Assembly (NCBI GenBank): GCA_019753125.1 | Contig: JAIELH010000026.1 | Coordinates: 1-64,000, forward strand | Source: Gallionellaceae bacterium | GTDB lineage: Bacteria > Pseudomonadota > Gammaproteobacteria > Burkholderiales > Gallionellaceae | DNA: 64,000 nt | Reading direction: 5' to 3' | In this document: positions 29,271 to 37,489 of the stretch, piece after piece | How the letters are laid out: each line of letters begins with the position of its first letter | Position numbering within the stretch: the first letter of the stretch is position 1 | Made by a program: the position numbers and the translations under genes | The notes under the pieces: generated by a model | Told to the model about the DNA's origin: nothing | The model's database searches: none | Seen by the model: only the letters and a program-made list of their open reading frames with translations

Positions 29271-30248
29271 TTGAAAAAAGTATTAATCACCGGTATTAAT
29301 GGGCAGGACGGATCATATTTGGCAGAGCTACTTCTGTCCTGTGGATACGAAGTGCATGGCATTGTACGGCGTGAAGCCATTGAGGATGCTGCGCACCGTC
29401 TGTCCAATATCAGCCACTTATGCGACAAAGTGAAACTTCACGTTGGCTCGGTTGACAACCATCTCTCTATCTACAAAATTGTAGCGAATATTCAACCGGA
29501 CGAATGCTATCACCTTGCCGCTTCAAGCTTCGTGAGCTATACGTTTGACGATGAAGCGTCGGTTGTATCAAATAACTTCACGGCCACACATGCGTTGCTG
29601 GCCAGCATCAAAGAGCTTGCGCCAAACTGCCGGGTTTATTTTGCCGGATCGAGCGAGATGTTTGGAGATGCAAGAGTCACACCGCAGAATGAGTCGACGC
29701 CCTTCAACCCAAGATCGGTATATGGCATTTCAAAATTAGCCGCGTTTCATCTGGCGAGAAGCTACCGTGAGCATCATAAATTGTTTGTGGCTGCGGGCAT
29801 TCTGTACAACCACGAATCACCACGCCGGGGCTTTCAGTTTGTCACCAGGAAAATCAGCGCTACTGTTGCAAAGATCCATCTTGGGCATGCCAATTATCTG
29901 GAATTAGGGAATATAGATGCTTTAAGAGACTGGGGTTACGCTCCTGACTATGTGGTGGCCATGCATGCAATGCTTCAGCAAGATATACCCGAAGACTTTG
30001 TGGTCGCCACCGGCGCTTTGCATTCAGTCAAAGAGTTTTTGATTAAAGCCTTTGCTGTGGCCGGTCTCGACTATAAGCCTTATTTGCGCATTAAATCGGA
30101 GCATTTCAGGCAGGGTGAGGCAGTGCCTTTATGCGGCGATGCAAGCAAGGCGCGACGTTTATTGGGCTGGCGTCCTACCAAAACATTTGAACAAGTTGTA
30201 GAAGAAATGGTGCTTGCGGATATCGAACGCCTCAGAGGGAATCAATGA
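29271..30248 (+). CDS. gmd: GDP-mannose 4,6-dehydratase-like SDR enzyme
   Basis: This 325-residue extended SDR has the N-terminal TGINGQDGSYLAELLL that is specific to GDP-mannose 4,6-dehydratases, the SSE motif in GSSEMFG (around 127-132), YGISK with catalytic Tyr151/Lys155, and LYNHESPRRGFQFVTRKI. It would convert GDP-D-mannose to GDP-4-keto-6-deoxymannose. It starts with TTG at 29271, preceded by AGGG, and is somewhat shorter than typical Gmd (340-370). It is the first of four tightly packed genes and overlaps the glycosyltransferase by four bases. Base composition is visibly lower in GC than the neighbouring core genes. Confidence 0.85.
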   Translation: MKKVLITGINGQDGSYLAELLLSCGYEVHGIVRREAIEDAAHRLSNISHLCDKVKLHVGSVDNHLSIYKIVANIQPDECYHLAASSFVSYTFDDEASVVSNNFTATHALLASIKELAPNCRVYFAGSSEMFGDARVTPQNESTPFNPRSVYGISKLAAFHLARSYREHHKLFVAAGILYNHESPRRGFQFVTRKISATVAKIHLGHANYLELGNIDALRDWGYAPDYVVAMHAMLQQDIPEDFVVATGALHSVKEFLIKAFAVAGLDYKPYLRIKSEHFRQGEAVPLCGDASKARRLLGWRPTKTFEQVVEEMVLADIERLRGNQ

Positions 30249-31465
30249 GAGTTCTATTCACAACACCAATTCTGGAGCACCCTGCTGCGGGAGGGCCGCA
30301 ATTACGCATCGAGAACTCGATAAAGGCATTATCGAGAGTATGTGAACTCGATATTGTATACAGGGCTTCCGCACACACTGAAGCCGTTGAGAAAACCAGT
30401 AATTTTTTTCGAAACTACGCATCTGAATACAGTGTCTTGTCCAGACCAATTCCAGAAGGTTTGTTTTTTCGTGGCCTGTCATTGGCTGAAAGAGCCTTGA
30501 ATCGCTTTTTCGATACAAGGACTGCCGGGCAGGCAAAGTATATTCTCGATCATATTGACCGCAGGCGGATTGATATCCTGTGGTTTGGATATGGAAATAT
30601 TTCATATCCGCTGATCAAATATATTAAAGCGCGAAAGCCAAACCTGAAGGTAGTGTGCGACACGGATAGCGTATGGTCACGTTTTGTGTTGCGCGAGTTG
30701 CCGTACGCGAGCGGGTTAAGAAAATTACGAATATGGCGAACCGGGCGAAAAAAAGAGCTGGAAGAACGAGCTTGGGTAAAGCTGTGTGACGTAACCACTG
30801 CGGTGTCTGAGATTGATGCGGAATATTATAGAAGCATTGCGGATGAGCCAGGCAGGATACATTTATTTTCAAATGTGATTGATGCCGAAAATTACAAGCT
30901 GCCACCCCCGCCTCCAGCTGGTTTCAAGAAGCCATCCATTTATCTTGCCGGAAGCTTCGGCCATTACAATAGCCCCATGGATACTGCAACTCGCTGGATG
31001 CTGGAAGATATCTTTCCCCGTGTGCTTCAAAGCCATCCTGAAGTGCATTTTTATATTGTGGGCCGCAATTCGGAGCTGGGTTTTGGCCATATGAACAGCC
31101 CGCATATTACTGTTACGGGGCAACTGGAGACGGTATTGCCGTATCTTTGCAACACCGATGTTGCGCTTGTTCCGTTGAAGTTTGAATCGGGCACACGTTT
31201 CAAGATATTGGAAGCCGGAGCCTGCAAGGTGCCGCTTGTTTCGACAACTCTGGGTGCGGAGGGCATTCCTGTGCTGAACGGACGGGATATCCTGATTGCT
31301 GATGAACCGCAAGATTTTGCAAAGGCAATTGCCAGATTGCTTGACGATAAAGAGCTTGCTAAAACATTGGCGCTAAACTGCCATAATTTGGTCGACGAAC
31401 ATTTTAGTGTTGAATCGTTGGCTATCGAGGCGAAACATATTCTGGAATACCTGAACCGTGATTGA
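30245..31465 (+). CDS. Glycosyltransferase family 1/4-like protein
   Basis: This 406-residue GT-B fold glycosyltransferase shows an N-terminal glycine-rich loop region (HPAAGGPQLRIENSIKAL), a linker with SIYLAGSFGHYNSPMD, and the C-terminal sugar-nucleotide-binding end PLKFESGTRFKILEAGACKV with the Glu-x7-Glu-like pattern. It is likely to transfer a deoxyhexose or mannose-type sugar onto a lipid-linked or surface glycan; acceptor and donor are unknown. It is co-transcribed with gmd (ATGA overlap) and with the cupin gene (overlap of eight bases at a GTG start). Confidence 0.8.
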   Translation: MRVLFTTPILEHPAAGGPQLRIENSIKALSRVCELDIVYRASAHTEAVEKTSNFFRNYASEYSVLSRPIPEGLFFRGLSLAERALNRFFDTRTAGQAKYILDHIDRRRIDILWFGYGNISYPLIKYIKARKPNLKVVCDTDSVWSRFVLRELPYASGLRKLRIWRTGRKKELEERAWVKLCDVTTAVSEIDAEYYRSIADEPGRIHLFSNVIDAENYKLPPPPPAGFKKPSIYLAGSFGHYNSPMDTATRWMLEDIFPRVLQSHPEVHFYIVGRNSELGFGHMNSPHITVTGQLETVLPYLCNTDVALVPLKFESGTRFKILEAGACKVPLVSTTLGAEGIPVLNGRDILIADEPQDFAKAIARLLDDKELAKTLALNCHNLVDEHFSVESLAIEAKHILEYLNRD

Positions 31466-31895
31466 GCGCATCGTAAACAAGGAGCAAGAACTTGCGATTA
31501 TCATCCGCCATTCCTTCCGCAAGGATGGTATCGAGTTTTTTACTCCCGGCGCCTACTCTCAGCAGATTGGTTACATGAATCGCCCGGCAGGGTATGTTAT
31601 TTCACCTCATGTGCACAACCCCGTAGCACGTGAAGTTCAATATACCAAGGAGGTCTTGCTTATCAAGAGCGGCCGGTTAAGGGTGGATTTCTATTCGGAA
31701 GAGCAGGAATATCTGGAAAGCGCTATTCTGGAAACGGGTGACGTCATTATGCTTGCTTATGGCGGGCATGGTTTTGAAATGCTGGAGCCAACGGAAATCA
31801 TCGAGGTCAAGCAGGGTCCCTATGCAGGCGACCAGGATAAGACACGATTCGAACCTGTTGATGCAAACGCCTTGAGAATGCGAGGAAGCAACTGA
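31458..31895 (+). CDS. Small cupin-fold protein of the glycan operon
   Basis: This 145-residue protein starts at GTG 31458, inside the end of the glycosyltransferase gene. The cupin strands are visible with possible metal ligands (SPHVHNPVAREVQ and, further on, ETGDVIMLAYGGHGFEML). Such cupins in sugar loci can be epimerases, isomerases or non-catalytic binding proteins. The one here lacks the RxH...K signature of RmlC that I can recognise, so no reaction is assigned. The stop is directly followed by the aminotransferase ATG. Confidence 0.7.
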   Translation: MIERIVNKEQELAIIIRHSFRKDGIEFFTPGAYSQQIGYMNRPAGYVISPHVHNPVAREVQYTKEVLLIKSGRLRVDFYSEEQEYLESAILETGDVIMLAYGGHGFEMLEPTEIIEVKQGPYAGDQDKTRFEPVDANALRMRGSN

Positions 31896-33008
31896 ATGAT
31901 CCCCGTCAATGAGCCATTATTGGACGGCAATGAAAAAAAGTATCTTCTGGAGTGCATCGAAACCGGGTGGATTTCTTCCGAAGGCCCGTTTATCAAGCGG
32001 TTCGAAGAACGGTTTGCCGCACTGGTTGGGCGCAAATACGGGATTGCCGTATGCAATGGCACGGCGGCACTTGATGCGTCAGTGGAAGCGCTTGGCATCG
32101 GGCGCGGCGATGAAGTTGTCATGCCGACCTTCACTATCATTTCATGCATCAATCAAATTGTTCGTGCCGGCGCCAAGCCCGTTCTGGTGGACAGCGATCC
32201 GCTAACCTGGAACATGGATGTCACGCAGATCGAGGCGAAGATTACGGCTCGCACCAAGGCCATCATGGCTGTGCATATTTTTGGTTTGCCGGTGGACATG
32301 GAGCCATTGTTGGAGCTTGCCCGCAAACATGGGCTGAAAGTGATCGAAGACGCCGCCGAAATGCATGGCCAGGCTTGCATGGGCAGACCCTGTGGCAGCT
32401 TTGGCGACATCAGCACCTTTAGTTTCTACCCCAACAAACACATAACGACAGGTGAGGGTGGCATGATTGTGACTGACGATCTTGCGCTTGCCGAAAAATG
32501 CCGCTCCTTGCGTAATCTCTGCTTCAAACCCGAGCAGCGTTTCGTGCATGATGAACTGGGCTGGAATCTGCGCATGACCAATTTGCAGGCGGCGCTGGGT
32601 TTGGCGCAGATGGAACGACTGGATAAATTTGTGCAGATCAAACGCCGTATGGGCGCGCGTTATACCGAGTTGCTGGAGGGTACGCCGGGTATTCAACTGC
32701 CGCTGGCGCATACCGATTATGCCGACAACATCTATTGGGTGTTCGGTATGGTGCTGGATGACAGCGTACCGTTTGATGCCAAGGAGGCAATGGCCAGATT
32801 GGGCAAGCTTGGTATTGGCACGCGCCCGTTTTTCTGGCCGATGCACGAGCAGCCGGTGTTCAGGAAAATGGGGCTATTTGCCAATATAAACTTTCCTGTA
32901 GCTGAACGCATTGCCCGGCGTGGATTTTATATTCCCAGCGGCTTGGCGCTGACTGATGAGCAAATGGAGCAATCCGCAGCAGCGGTGAAAGAAGTTTTAA
33001 CTCATTGA
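31896..33008 (+). CDS. DegT/DnrJ/EryC1/StrS sugar aminotransferase (perosamine synthase-like)
   Basis: This 370-residue PLP-dependent sugar aminotransferase has PLP Lys181 in FSFYPNKHITTGEGGM, preceded by IEDAAEMHGQ and SFGDISTFSF, and has NGTAALDASVEALGIGRGDEV for phosphate binding. The FYPNKxITTGEGG form is typical of GDP-perosamine synthases, which aminate the 4-keto group made by Gmd; with gmd three genes upstream this is a reasonable inference. GAGGAAG precedes the ATG, and the start abuts the cupin stop. The following 188 bp (33009-33196) hold no gene that I can support. Confidence 0.85.
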   Translation: MIPVNEPLLDGNEKKYLLECIETGWISSEGPFIKRFEERFAALVGRKYGIAVCNGTAALDASVEALGIGRGDEVVMPTFTIISCINQIVRAGAKPVLVDSDPLTWNMDVTQIEAKITARTKAIMAVHIFGLPVDMEPLLELARKHGLKVIEDAAEMHGQACMGRPCGSFGDISTFSFYPNKHITTGEGGMIVTDDLALAEKCRSLRNLCFKPEQRFVHDELGWNLRMTNLQAALGLAQMERLDKFVQIKRRMGARYTELLEGTPGIQLPLAHTDYADNIYWVFGMVLDDSVPFDAKEAMARLGKLGIGTRPFFWPMHEQPVFRKMGLFANINFPVAERIARRGFYIPSGLALTDEQMEQSAAAVKEVLTH

Positions 33009-33196
33009 GTTTACAAGGCTGCTGCGCATGGTTTGCTTATGCACACAGGCGCCAAGAGCAGATACTCAGTACCTTTTCCTGAATGTCTGGCTCATCACTC
33101 GGCAATGAAAAAAACTGGTGGCAGCGCAGCCATGCAATTCTCGAAAAAAGATACCAAATCAAGAGTCCAGTAGCGACGGGGCTTGCAGCATAGCGG

Positions 33197-33649
33197 TTAA
33201 CTCTGCTCCCAGGGCAATCCGGCAGCGCGCCAGCCGCCGGTGGTATTGCGGTGCTCGTCGCTGTCTTTTTCGCCCTCGAATCCTTCCAGCACGTTGTAGC
33301 AGCCGGTATAACCGGCCTGCGTCGCGGCGATGGCTGCGGCATTTGCGCGTGCGCCACTGCGGCACATGAACAGCACCAGAGCTTCCTTTTCCACTTGCTG
33401 CTCCAGTTGGCTGAGGAAACTCGGATTGGGTTTCATGCCCGGATAGGTCAGCCATTCGATTTCGACGGCGCCGGGCACGCGGCCTACCCAGTCCAGCTCG
33501 GCGCGGCTGCGCACGTCCACCAGCTTGGCGCCGGGCGCGGATTGCAGGATTTCGTAAGCCTCATCCGGGAATAGTGCGCCCTCGTAGGGCAGATTCATTT
33601 CTTTGGCGCGTTGTTGCGCGGTTTGCAAAGTGGCAGTAATTTTTCCCAT
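33197..33649 (-). CDS. Rhodanese-like sulfurtransferase
   Basis: This 150-residue single rhodanese domain has KLVDVRSRAELDWVGRVPGA and the active-site loop MCRSGARANAAA with nucleophile Cys96, then GCYNVLEGFEG. It likely carries persulfide sulfur in the cytosol; the donor and acceptor are unknown. The gene converges on the aminotransferase operon and is divergent from the cation efflux gene (120 bp between starts). Confidence 0.88.
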   Translation of the reverse strand: MGKITATLQTAQQRAKEMNLPYEGALFPDEAYEILQSAPGAKLVDVRSRAELDWVGRVPGAVEIEWLTYPGMKPNPSFLSQLEQQVEKEALVLFMCRSGARANAAAIAATQAGYTGCYNVLEGFEGEKDSDEHRNTTGGWRAAGLPWEQS

Positions 33650-33769
33650 GATGTCTCTTTCTCTTGAATACGGTGGTTTTTGGATGCAGGGGTAGTGCTT
33701 AATGGAGGTTCAATGATATATCCATAAATGCTATGCTGTGACGCACCGGTACATACTAACGCAACCGAC

Positions 33770-34960
33770 ATGAAAAATCATTCCCGTCAGGCTCCTTCCG
33801 GCACCACGATCGACGCTTTTGAATCGGTGCACCCCGAGCGTTTTGCGGCCGCGCAAAAAAGTACCTGGGTAAGTATCGCGATCAATTTGCTGTTGACGTT
33901 GTTTCAGGTAGTCGGCGGGTTTTTCAGTCATTCCCAAGCCTTGATGGCGGACGGCTTGCATTCCTTGTCCGATCTGCTTTCCGATATTCTGGTGCTGTAC
34001 GCGAACCGCCACGGCAACCGGCACGCCGATGAAAATCATCCGTATGGCCACGCGCGGATCGAAACCGCCGCGACGCTGATTCTCGGCGCGTTTCTGGCGA
34101 TGCTCGGCGTTGGTTTGCTGGTGGCGGCGGCAATGCGCTTGCAGCATCCGGAAGCTTTACGGGCGATCAACCCGCTGGCGCTTGCCGTTGCAGTCATCGC
34201 GTTGATCGCCAAGGAAGGGATGTTCCGCTACATGCTGGCCGTGGCGCTGCGGGTGCGTTCGCAGATGCTGGTGGCGAACGCCTGGCATGCGCGCTCGGAT
34301 GCGGCGTCCTCGTTGGTCGTGGTAGTCGGGATTATCGGCAATTTGCTCGGCTACACGTTCCTCGATCTGGTCGCGGCAGCCGTGGTGGGGGTGATGATCG
34401 CGCATATGGGCGGCAAGCTGGCGCTCGAGGCGATGGCGGAGCTGATCGATACCGGTCTGGGCGCCGAAGAGGTCGAGGCGATCCGCCAGACTTTGCGCGA
34501 CACGCCGGGCGTGCTTGGGCTGCATGAATTGCGCACGCGCAAAATGGCCGACAACGCGCTGGTCGACGCGCACATCATGGTCGATCCGAAGATCAGCGTC
34601 TCCGAAGGGCACTACATCGCCGAGGCGGCGCGGCGGGCCGTGCTGGCCAAACATCATGTCATGGATGTGATGGTGCATATCGACCCGGAAGACGATCACA
34701 AGGCAAAGCCCAACGCGCACCTGCCCAGCCGTACGGCATTGCTCGAGCATCTTGCCACGCAGCTTGGCGATCCGGCGATAAAGGGCTGTCGCGTGATTTT
34801 TCATTATCTGGACGGCATGATCGATGCGGAAATTTATCTGCCCGCCGGGCAGCTACCTCACGAGCACGCCGATGCATTGCAGGTGCGCTGTAATAACCTG
34901 ACGGTTCAAGATCCGCTGTTTCGCGCGATCCATATCCACCGCAGCCACGCACAAAATTAG
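33770..34960 (+). CDS. Cation diffusion facilitator family transporter (FieF-like)
   Basis: This is a 396-residue inner-membrane divalent-cation/proton antiporter. Six transmembrane helices are predicted, with metal-site residues in helix 2 (ADGLHSLSDLLSD) and helix 5 (NAWHARSDAASS), and the cytoplasmic CDF domain contains HELRTRKMADNALVDAHIMVD. The His/Asp composition suits zinc, cadmium or iron; the metal cannot be fixed from sequence. The start at ATG 33770 (MKNHSRQAPSG) is preferred to the longer frame opening at 33728. A C-terminal extension of about 80 residues follows the usual domain. Confidence 0.88.
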   Translation: MKNHSRQAPSGTTIDAFESVHPERFAAAQKSTWVSIAINLLLTLFQVVGGFFSHSQALMADGLHSLSDLLSDILVLYANRHGNRHADENHPYGHARIETAATLILGAFLAMLGVGLLVAAAMRLQHPEALRAINPLALAVAVIALIAKEGMFRYMLAVALRVRSQMLVANAWHARSDAASSLVVVVGIIGNLLGYTFLDLVAAAVVGVMIAHMGGKLALEAMAELIDTGLGAEEVEAIRQTLRDTPGVLGLHELRTRKMADNALVDAHIMVDPKISVSEGHYIAEAARRAVLAKHHVMDVMVHIDPEDDHKAKPNAHLPSRTALLEHLATQLGDPAIKGCRVIFHYLDGMIDAEIYLPAGQLPHEHADALQVRCNNLTVQDPLFRAIHIHRSHAQN

Positions 34961-34979
34961 TGCGCAAACAAATGCGCCG

Positions 34980-34996
34980 CGCCCGACTTTGGTGCA
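34980..34996. promoter_or_regulatory. Possible NtrC enhancer site upstream of glnA
   Basis: CGCCCGACTTTGGTGCA keeps the full right half (TTGGTGCA) and 11 of 17 positions of the E. coli-type NtrC site TGCACTATATTGGTGCA. It lies about 95-105 bp upstream of the start predicted from the sigma-54 promoter, a normal enhancer distance. Confidence 0.4.
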
Positions 34997-35059
34997 AAAT
35001 ATTTTGTGCGCCGGATAACGGGCTTATGGCACAATGCCGTTTTGCTTTGCGGGTGCCTT

Positions 35060-35075
35060 TGGCACGATATCTGCA
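35060..35075 (+). promoter_or_regulatory. Sigma-54 promoter of glnA
   Basis: TGGCACG (35060-35066), four bases, then CTGCA (35071-35075) fits the -24/-12 consensus TGGCACG-N4-TTGCA with one mismatch. It lies 66 bp upstream of the glnA ATG. This predicts nitrogen-limitation control by RpoN and the NtrB/NtrC pair encoded at 37490-39958. Confidence 0.85.
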
Positions 35076-35141
35076 ACCAAAGATTTCAGTTGTTGGTTAG
35101 TTCGATTTGCTTATTATTTTTTGTACTTTGGGGAGAAAGTT

Positions 35142-36557
35142 ATGTCGATGTCGGCAAATGATGTATTGAAGATGATCAAAGACCACGATGTGAAGTTCGT
35201 GGATTTCCGTTTTACCGATACGCGCGGCAAAGAGCAGCACGTCGGCGTACCCGCCAAATATGTTGGCATGGACAAGTTTGAAGACGGCCACGCCTTCGAC
35301 GGCTCCTCGATCGCCGGGTGGAAGGGCATCCAGGCTTCCGACATGTTGCTGATGCCGGATCCCTCGACCGCCTATCTCGATCCGTTCATGGATGAAAACA
35401 CGCTGGTGATTACCTGCGACGTCGTCGAGCCATCCGACGGCAAGGGCTATGACCGCGATCCGCGTTCGATCGCGAAGCGCGCCGAAGCGTACCTGAAATC
35501 CAGCGGCGTCGGCGACACCGCTTTTTTTGGCCCGGAGCCGGAATTTTTCATCTTCGACTCGGTGAACTGGCATGTCGACATGTCCGGCTGCTCGTTGAAG
35601 ATCAACTCCGAAGAGGCTGCATGGGCAACCGGCGAGAAGTTTGACGGCGGCAACACCGGGCATCGCCCGATGGTCAAGGGCGGCTACTTCCCGGTTCCAC
35701 CGGTCGACAGCCTGAACGATATCCGCGCCGCGATGTGCCTGGCTTTGGAAGATATCGGCATCGAAGTCGAAGTGCATCACCACGAAGTGGCGACAGCCGG
35801 CCAATGCGAGATCGGCACCAAGTTCAACACCTTGGTGCGCCGCGCCGACCAGACCCAGGCATTGAAATACGTCGTGCACAACGTCGCGCACCAATACGGC
35901 AAGACCGCGACCTTTATGCCCAAGCCCATCGTCGGCGACAACGGCTCCGGCATGCATGTGCACCAGTCGATCTGGAAAGACGGCAAGAACACGTTCGCAG
36001 GCAACGGCTACGCCGGCCTGTCCGAGACCGCGCTGTTCTACATCGGCGGCATCATCAAGCACGCCAAGGCGCTGAACGCGATCTGCAACCCCGGCACCAA
36101 CTCTTACAAGCGTCTGGTTCCGCACTACGAAGCGCCGGTCAAGCTGGCTTACTCGGCGAAAAACCGTTCCGCTTCGATCCGCATTCCGCACGTAGCCAGC
36201 GACAAGGCGCGCCGTATCGAGACCCGTTTCCCGGATCCGACCGCAAACCCGTATCTGTGCTTTGCCGCGCTGATGATGGCCGGTTTGGACGGCATCCAGA
36301 ACAAGATTCACCCCGGCGATCCGGCCGACAAGAATCTGTACGATCTGCCGCCTGAAGAGGACGCAAAGATTCCAACTGTATGCGCATCGCTGGATGAGGC
36401 GCTGGCTCATCTGGACAAGGATCGCGAGTTCCTGACACGCGGCGGCGTGTTCTCGAGCGACTTCATCGATGCCTTCATCGCCTTGAAGATGGAAGAGGTC
36501 AACAAGATTCGCATGACCACGCATCCGGTCGAATTCGACATGTACTACAGCATCTAA
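35142..36557 (+). CDS. glnA: Glutamine synthetase type I
   Basis: This 471-residue dodecameric glutamine synthetase makes glutamine from glutamate, ammonia and ATP. Conserved features are [18 protein letters not shown], the metal/glutamate-binding [27 protein letters not shown], the ATP-binding NRSASIRIP, and the adenylylation tyrosine loop NLYDLPPEE, which implies GlnE control. The start at ATG 35142 is set by GGGGAGAAAG; the frame is open further upstream through the promoter region. It is followed by a strong terminator, so ntrBC are not simply co-transcribed with it. Confidence 0.97.
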   Translation: MSMSANDVLKMIKDHDVKFVDFRFTDTRGKEQHVGVPAKYVGMDKFEDGHAFDGSSIAGWKGIQASDMLLMPDPSTAYLDPFMDENTLVITCDVVEPSDGKGYDRDPRSIAKRAEAYLKSSGVGDTAFFGPEPEFFIFDSVNWHVDMSGCSLKINSEEAAWATGEKFDGGNTGHRPMVKGGYFPVPPVDSLNDIRAAMCLALEDIGIEVEVHHHEVATAGQCEIGTKFNTLVRRADQTQALKYVVHNVAHQYGKTATFMPKPIVGDNGSGMHVHQSIWKDGKNTFAGNGYAGLSETALFYIGGIIKHAKALNAICNPGTNSYKRLVPHYEAPVKLAYSAKNRSASIRIPHVASDKARRIETRFPDPTANPYLCFAALMMAGLDGIQNKIHPGDPADKNLYDLPPEEDAKIPTVCASLDEALAHLDKDREFLTRGGVFSSDFIDAFIALKMEEVNKIRMTTHPVEFDMYYSI

Positions 36558-36570
36558 GCATCACGCAAGA

Positions 36571-36606
36571 CAAAACAAAAACGGGGCTGATGCCCCGTTT
36601 TTGTTT
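36571..36606 (+). terminator. Rho-independent terminator after glnA
   Basis: AAAAACGGGGC, TGAT, GCCCCGTTTTTGTTT forms a perfect GC-rich stem flanked by A and T tracts, 15 bp after the glnA stop. Confidence 0.92.
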
Positions 36607-36684
36607 ATTGCGCCGAATTGTAATTGTTTGTGCGTGCGGAGCGCTTGGCCTATACTTGCCGCATCACCTTGAGGAAGAACAGAC

Positions 36685-37182
36685 ATGAAACTTCGATATT
36701 TGTTTGCCATGTTATTTTGCCCGATGTTTGCGCAGGCGGAAATCTACAAGGCTGTCGATGCGGATGGGCACGTCACTTATTCCAGCACGCCGATCAAGGG
36801 CAGCAAGAAAATCATCCTGGAACCGCTTTCGACCACGCTTCCGCCGGGACACGCACGCTCTGCAACTTCACCGGAGGGCTTCCCGAAGGTGGATGGCGCA
36901 ACCCAGAAGGGACGCGACGAGACGCGCCGCAGGATTCTGCAGGACGAATTGAGCAGTGAGGAAAAACTGCTTGAAGAAGCCAGAAAAAACCTGAAGAGTG
37001 CCGAGGAAAACCCGGAAGTATTCAAGGTGGTTGTCGGCAAGAAGCCCGATGGCTCGCCGGTTACCGAGACGCGGCGCAATGTTGCCAAGTACGATGAAAA
37101 AATAAAGCTGTTGAATGAACAGGTCGATTTGCATCAGAAAAATATTGAAGCCCTCAAGACTGAGCTGTCCAAACTCAAGTAA
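36685..37182 (+). CDS. Secreted DUF4124 domain protein with C-terminal coiled coil
   Basis: This 165-residue protein has a signal peptide (MKLRYLFAMLFCPMFAQA). The DUF4124 motif EIYKAVDADGHVTYSSTPI is near residues 19-37. A long charged helix (90-125) and a second coiled coil to the end follow. DUF4124 proteins are periplasmic and of unknown function. A TATACT -10-like hexamer is about 35 bp upstream, and GAGGAAGAA serves as the ribosome site. The stop codon TAA (37180-37182) coincides with the TAA direct repeat flanking MITE-like element 3. Confidence 0.8.
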   Translation: MKLRYLFAMLFCPMFAQAEIYKAVDADGHVTYSSTPIKGSKKIILEPLSTTLPPGHARSATSPEGFPKVDGATQKGRDETRRRILQDELSSEEKLLEEARKNLKSAEENPEVFKVVVGKKPDGSPVTETRRNVAKYDEKIKLLNEQVDLHQKNIEALKTELSKLK

Positions 37183-37451
37183 GGGCTCGTAAATGAATAA
37201 CATGGGCTTACGTTGCAACGTATTCGGGATGAGTGCAAGGCGCGAAGCGCAGCGAATGGTCGTTCCATTCGCAAGCTTCGCAACACCGCAATCGCCCGAA
37301 TACGCTGCAACCCTCCGGGCTGGGGTCGCTTTGGGCTCATCCCTATGTTGCGAGCCGCTTGTTGTGAATGACACAACCGCGCGTCTCGCGCCTTGGTCTG
37401 CGCCCAAAGCGACCCCAGCGTAAGCCCATGTTATTCATTTACGAGCCCTAA
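37180..37451. repeat. MITE-like inverted-repeat element 3 (30-bp perfect termini)
   Basis: Perfect 30-bp inverted repeats lie at 37183-37212 and 37419-37448 (outer end GGGCTCGTAAATGAATAACA...), flanked by TAA at 37180-37182 and 37449-37451. A second perfect 18-bp inverted repeat is nested inside, at 37319-37336 and 37402-37419. A central palindrome GAATGGTCGTTCCATTC is surrounded by GCAAGGCGCG and GCAACACCGC (core 37235-37289), shared with element 2. No transposase is encoded. It separates the DUF4124 gene from ntrB. Confidence 0.85.
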
Positions 37452-37460
37452 CTTCCACTC

Positions 37461-37476
37461 TGGCATGTTTTCTGCA
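37461..37476 (+). promoter_or_regulatory. Candidate sigma-54 promoter of ntrBC
   Basis: TGGCATG (37461-37467), four T bases, then CTGCA (37472-37476) resembles the -24/-12 elements of the glnA promoter. The predicted start would be only a few bases before the ntrB ATG, which would give a nearly leaderless transcript. For this reason the call is tentative. Confidence 0.35.
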
Positions 37477-37489
37477 TTACAAGTAGAGT

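Noticed and set aside
33037..33357. Minus-strand frame between the aminotransferase and rhodanese genes
   Set aside because: It overlaps the rhodanese gene in another frame and shows no family resemblance.
35028..35046. A second TGGCACA...TTGC pair upstream of glnA as another sigma-54 promoter
   Set aside because: The spacing between the two elements is too long for a -24/-12 promoter.
35097..36524. A 475-codon open frame opposite glnA
   Set aside because: It lies entirely within the glnA region on the other strand and has no recognisable domain; glnA is unambiguous.
37193..37423. ORFs inside MITE-like element 3
   Set aside because: They are made of the inverted-repeat sequence itself and have no ribosome site or family match.
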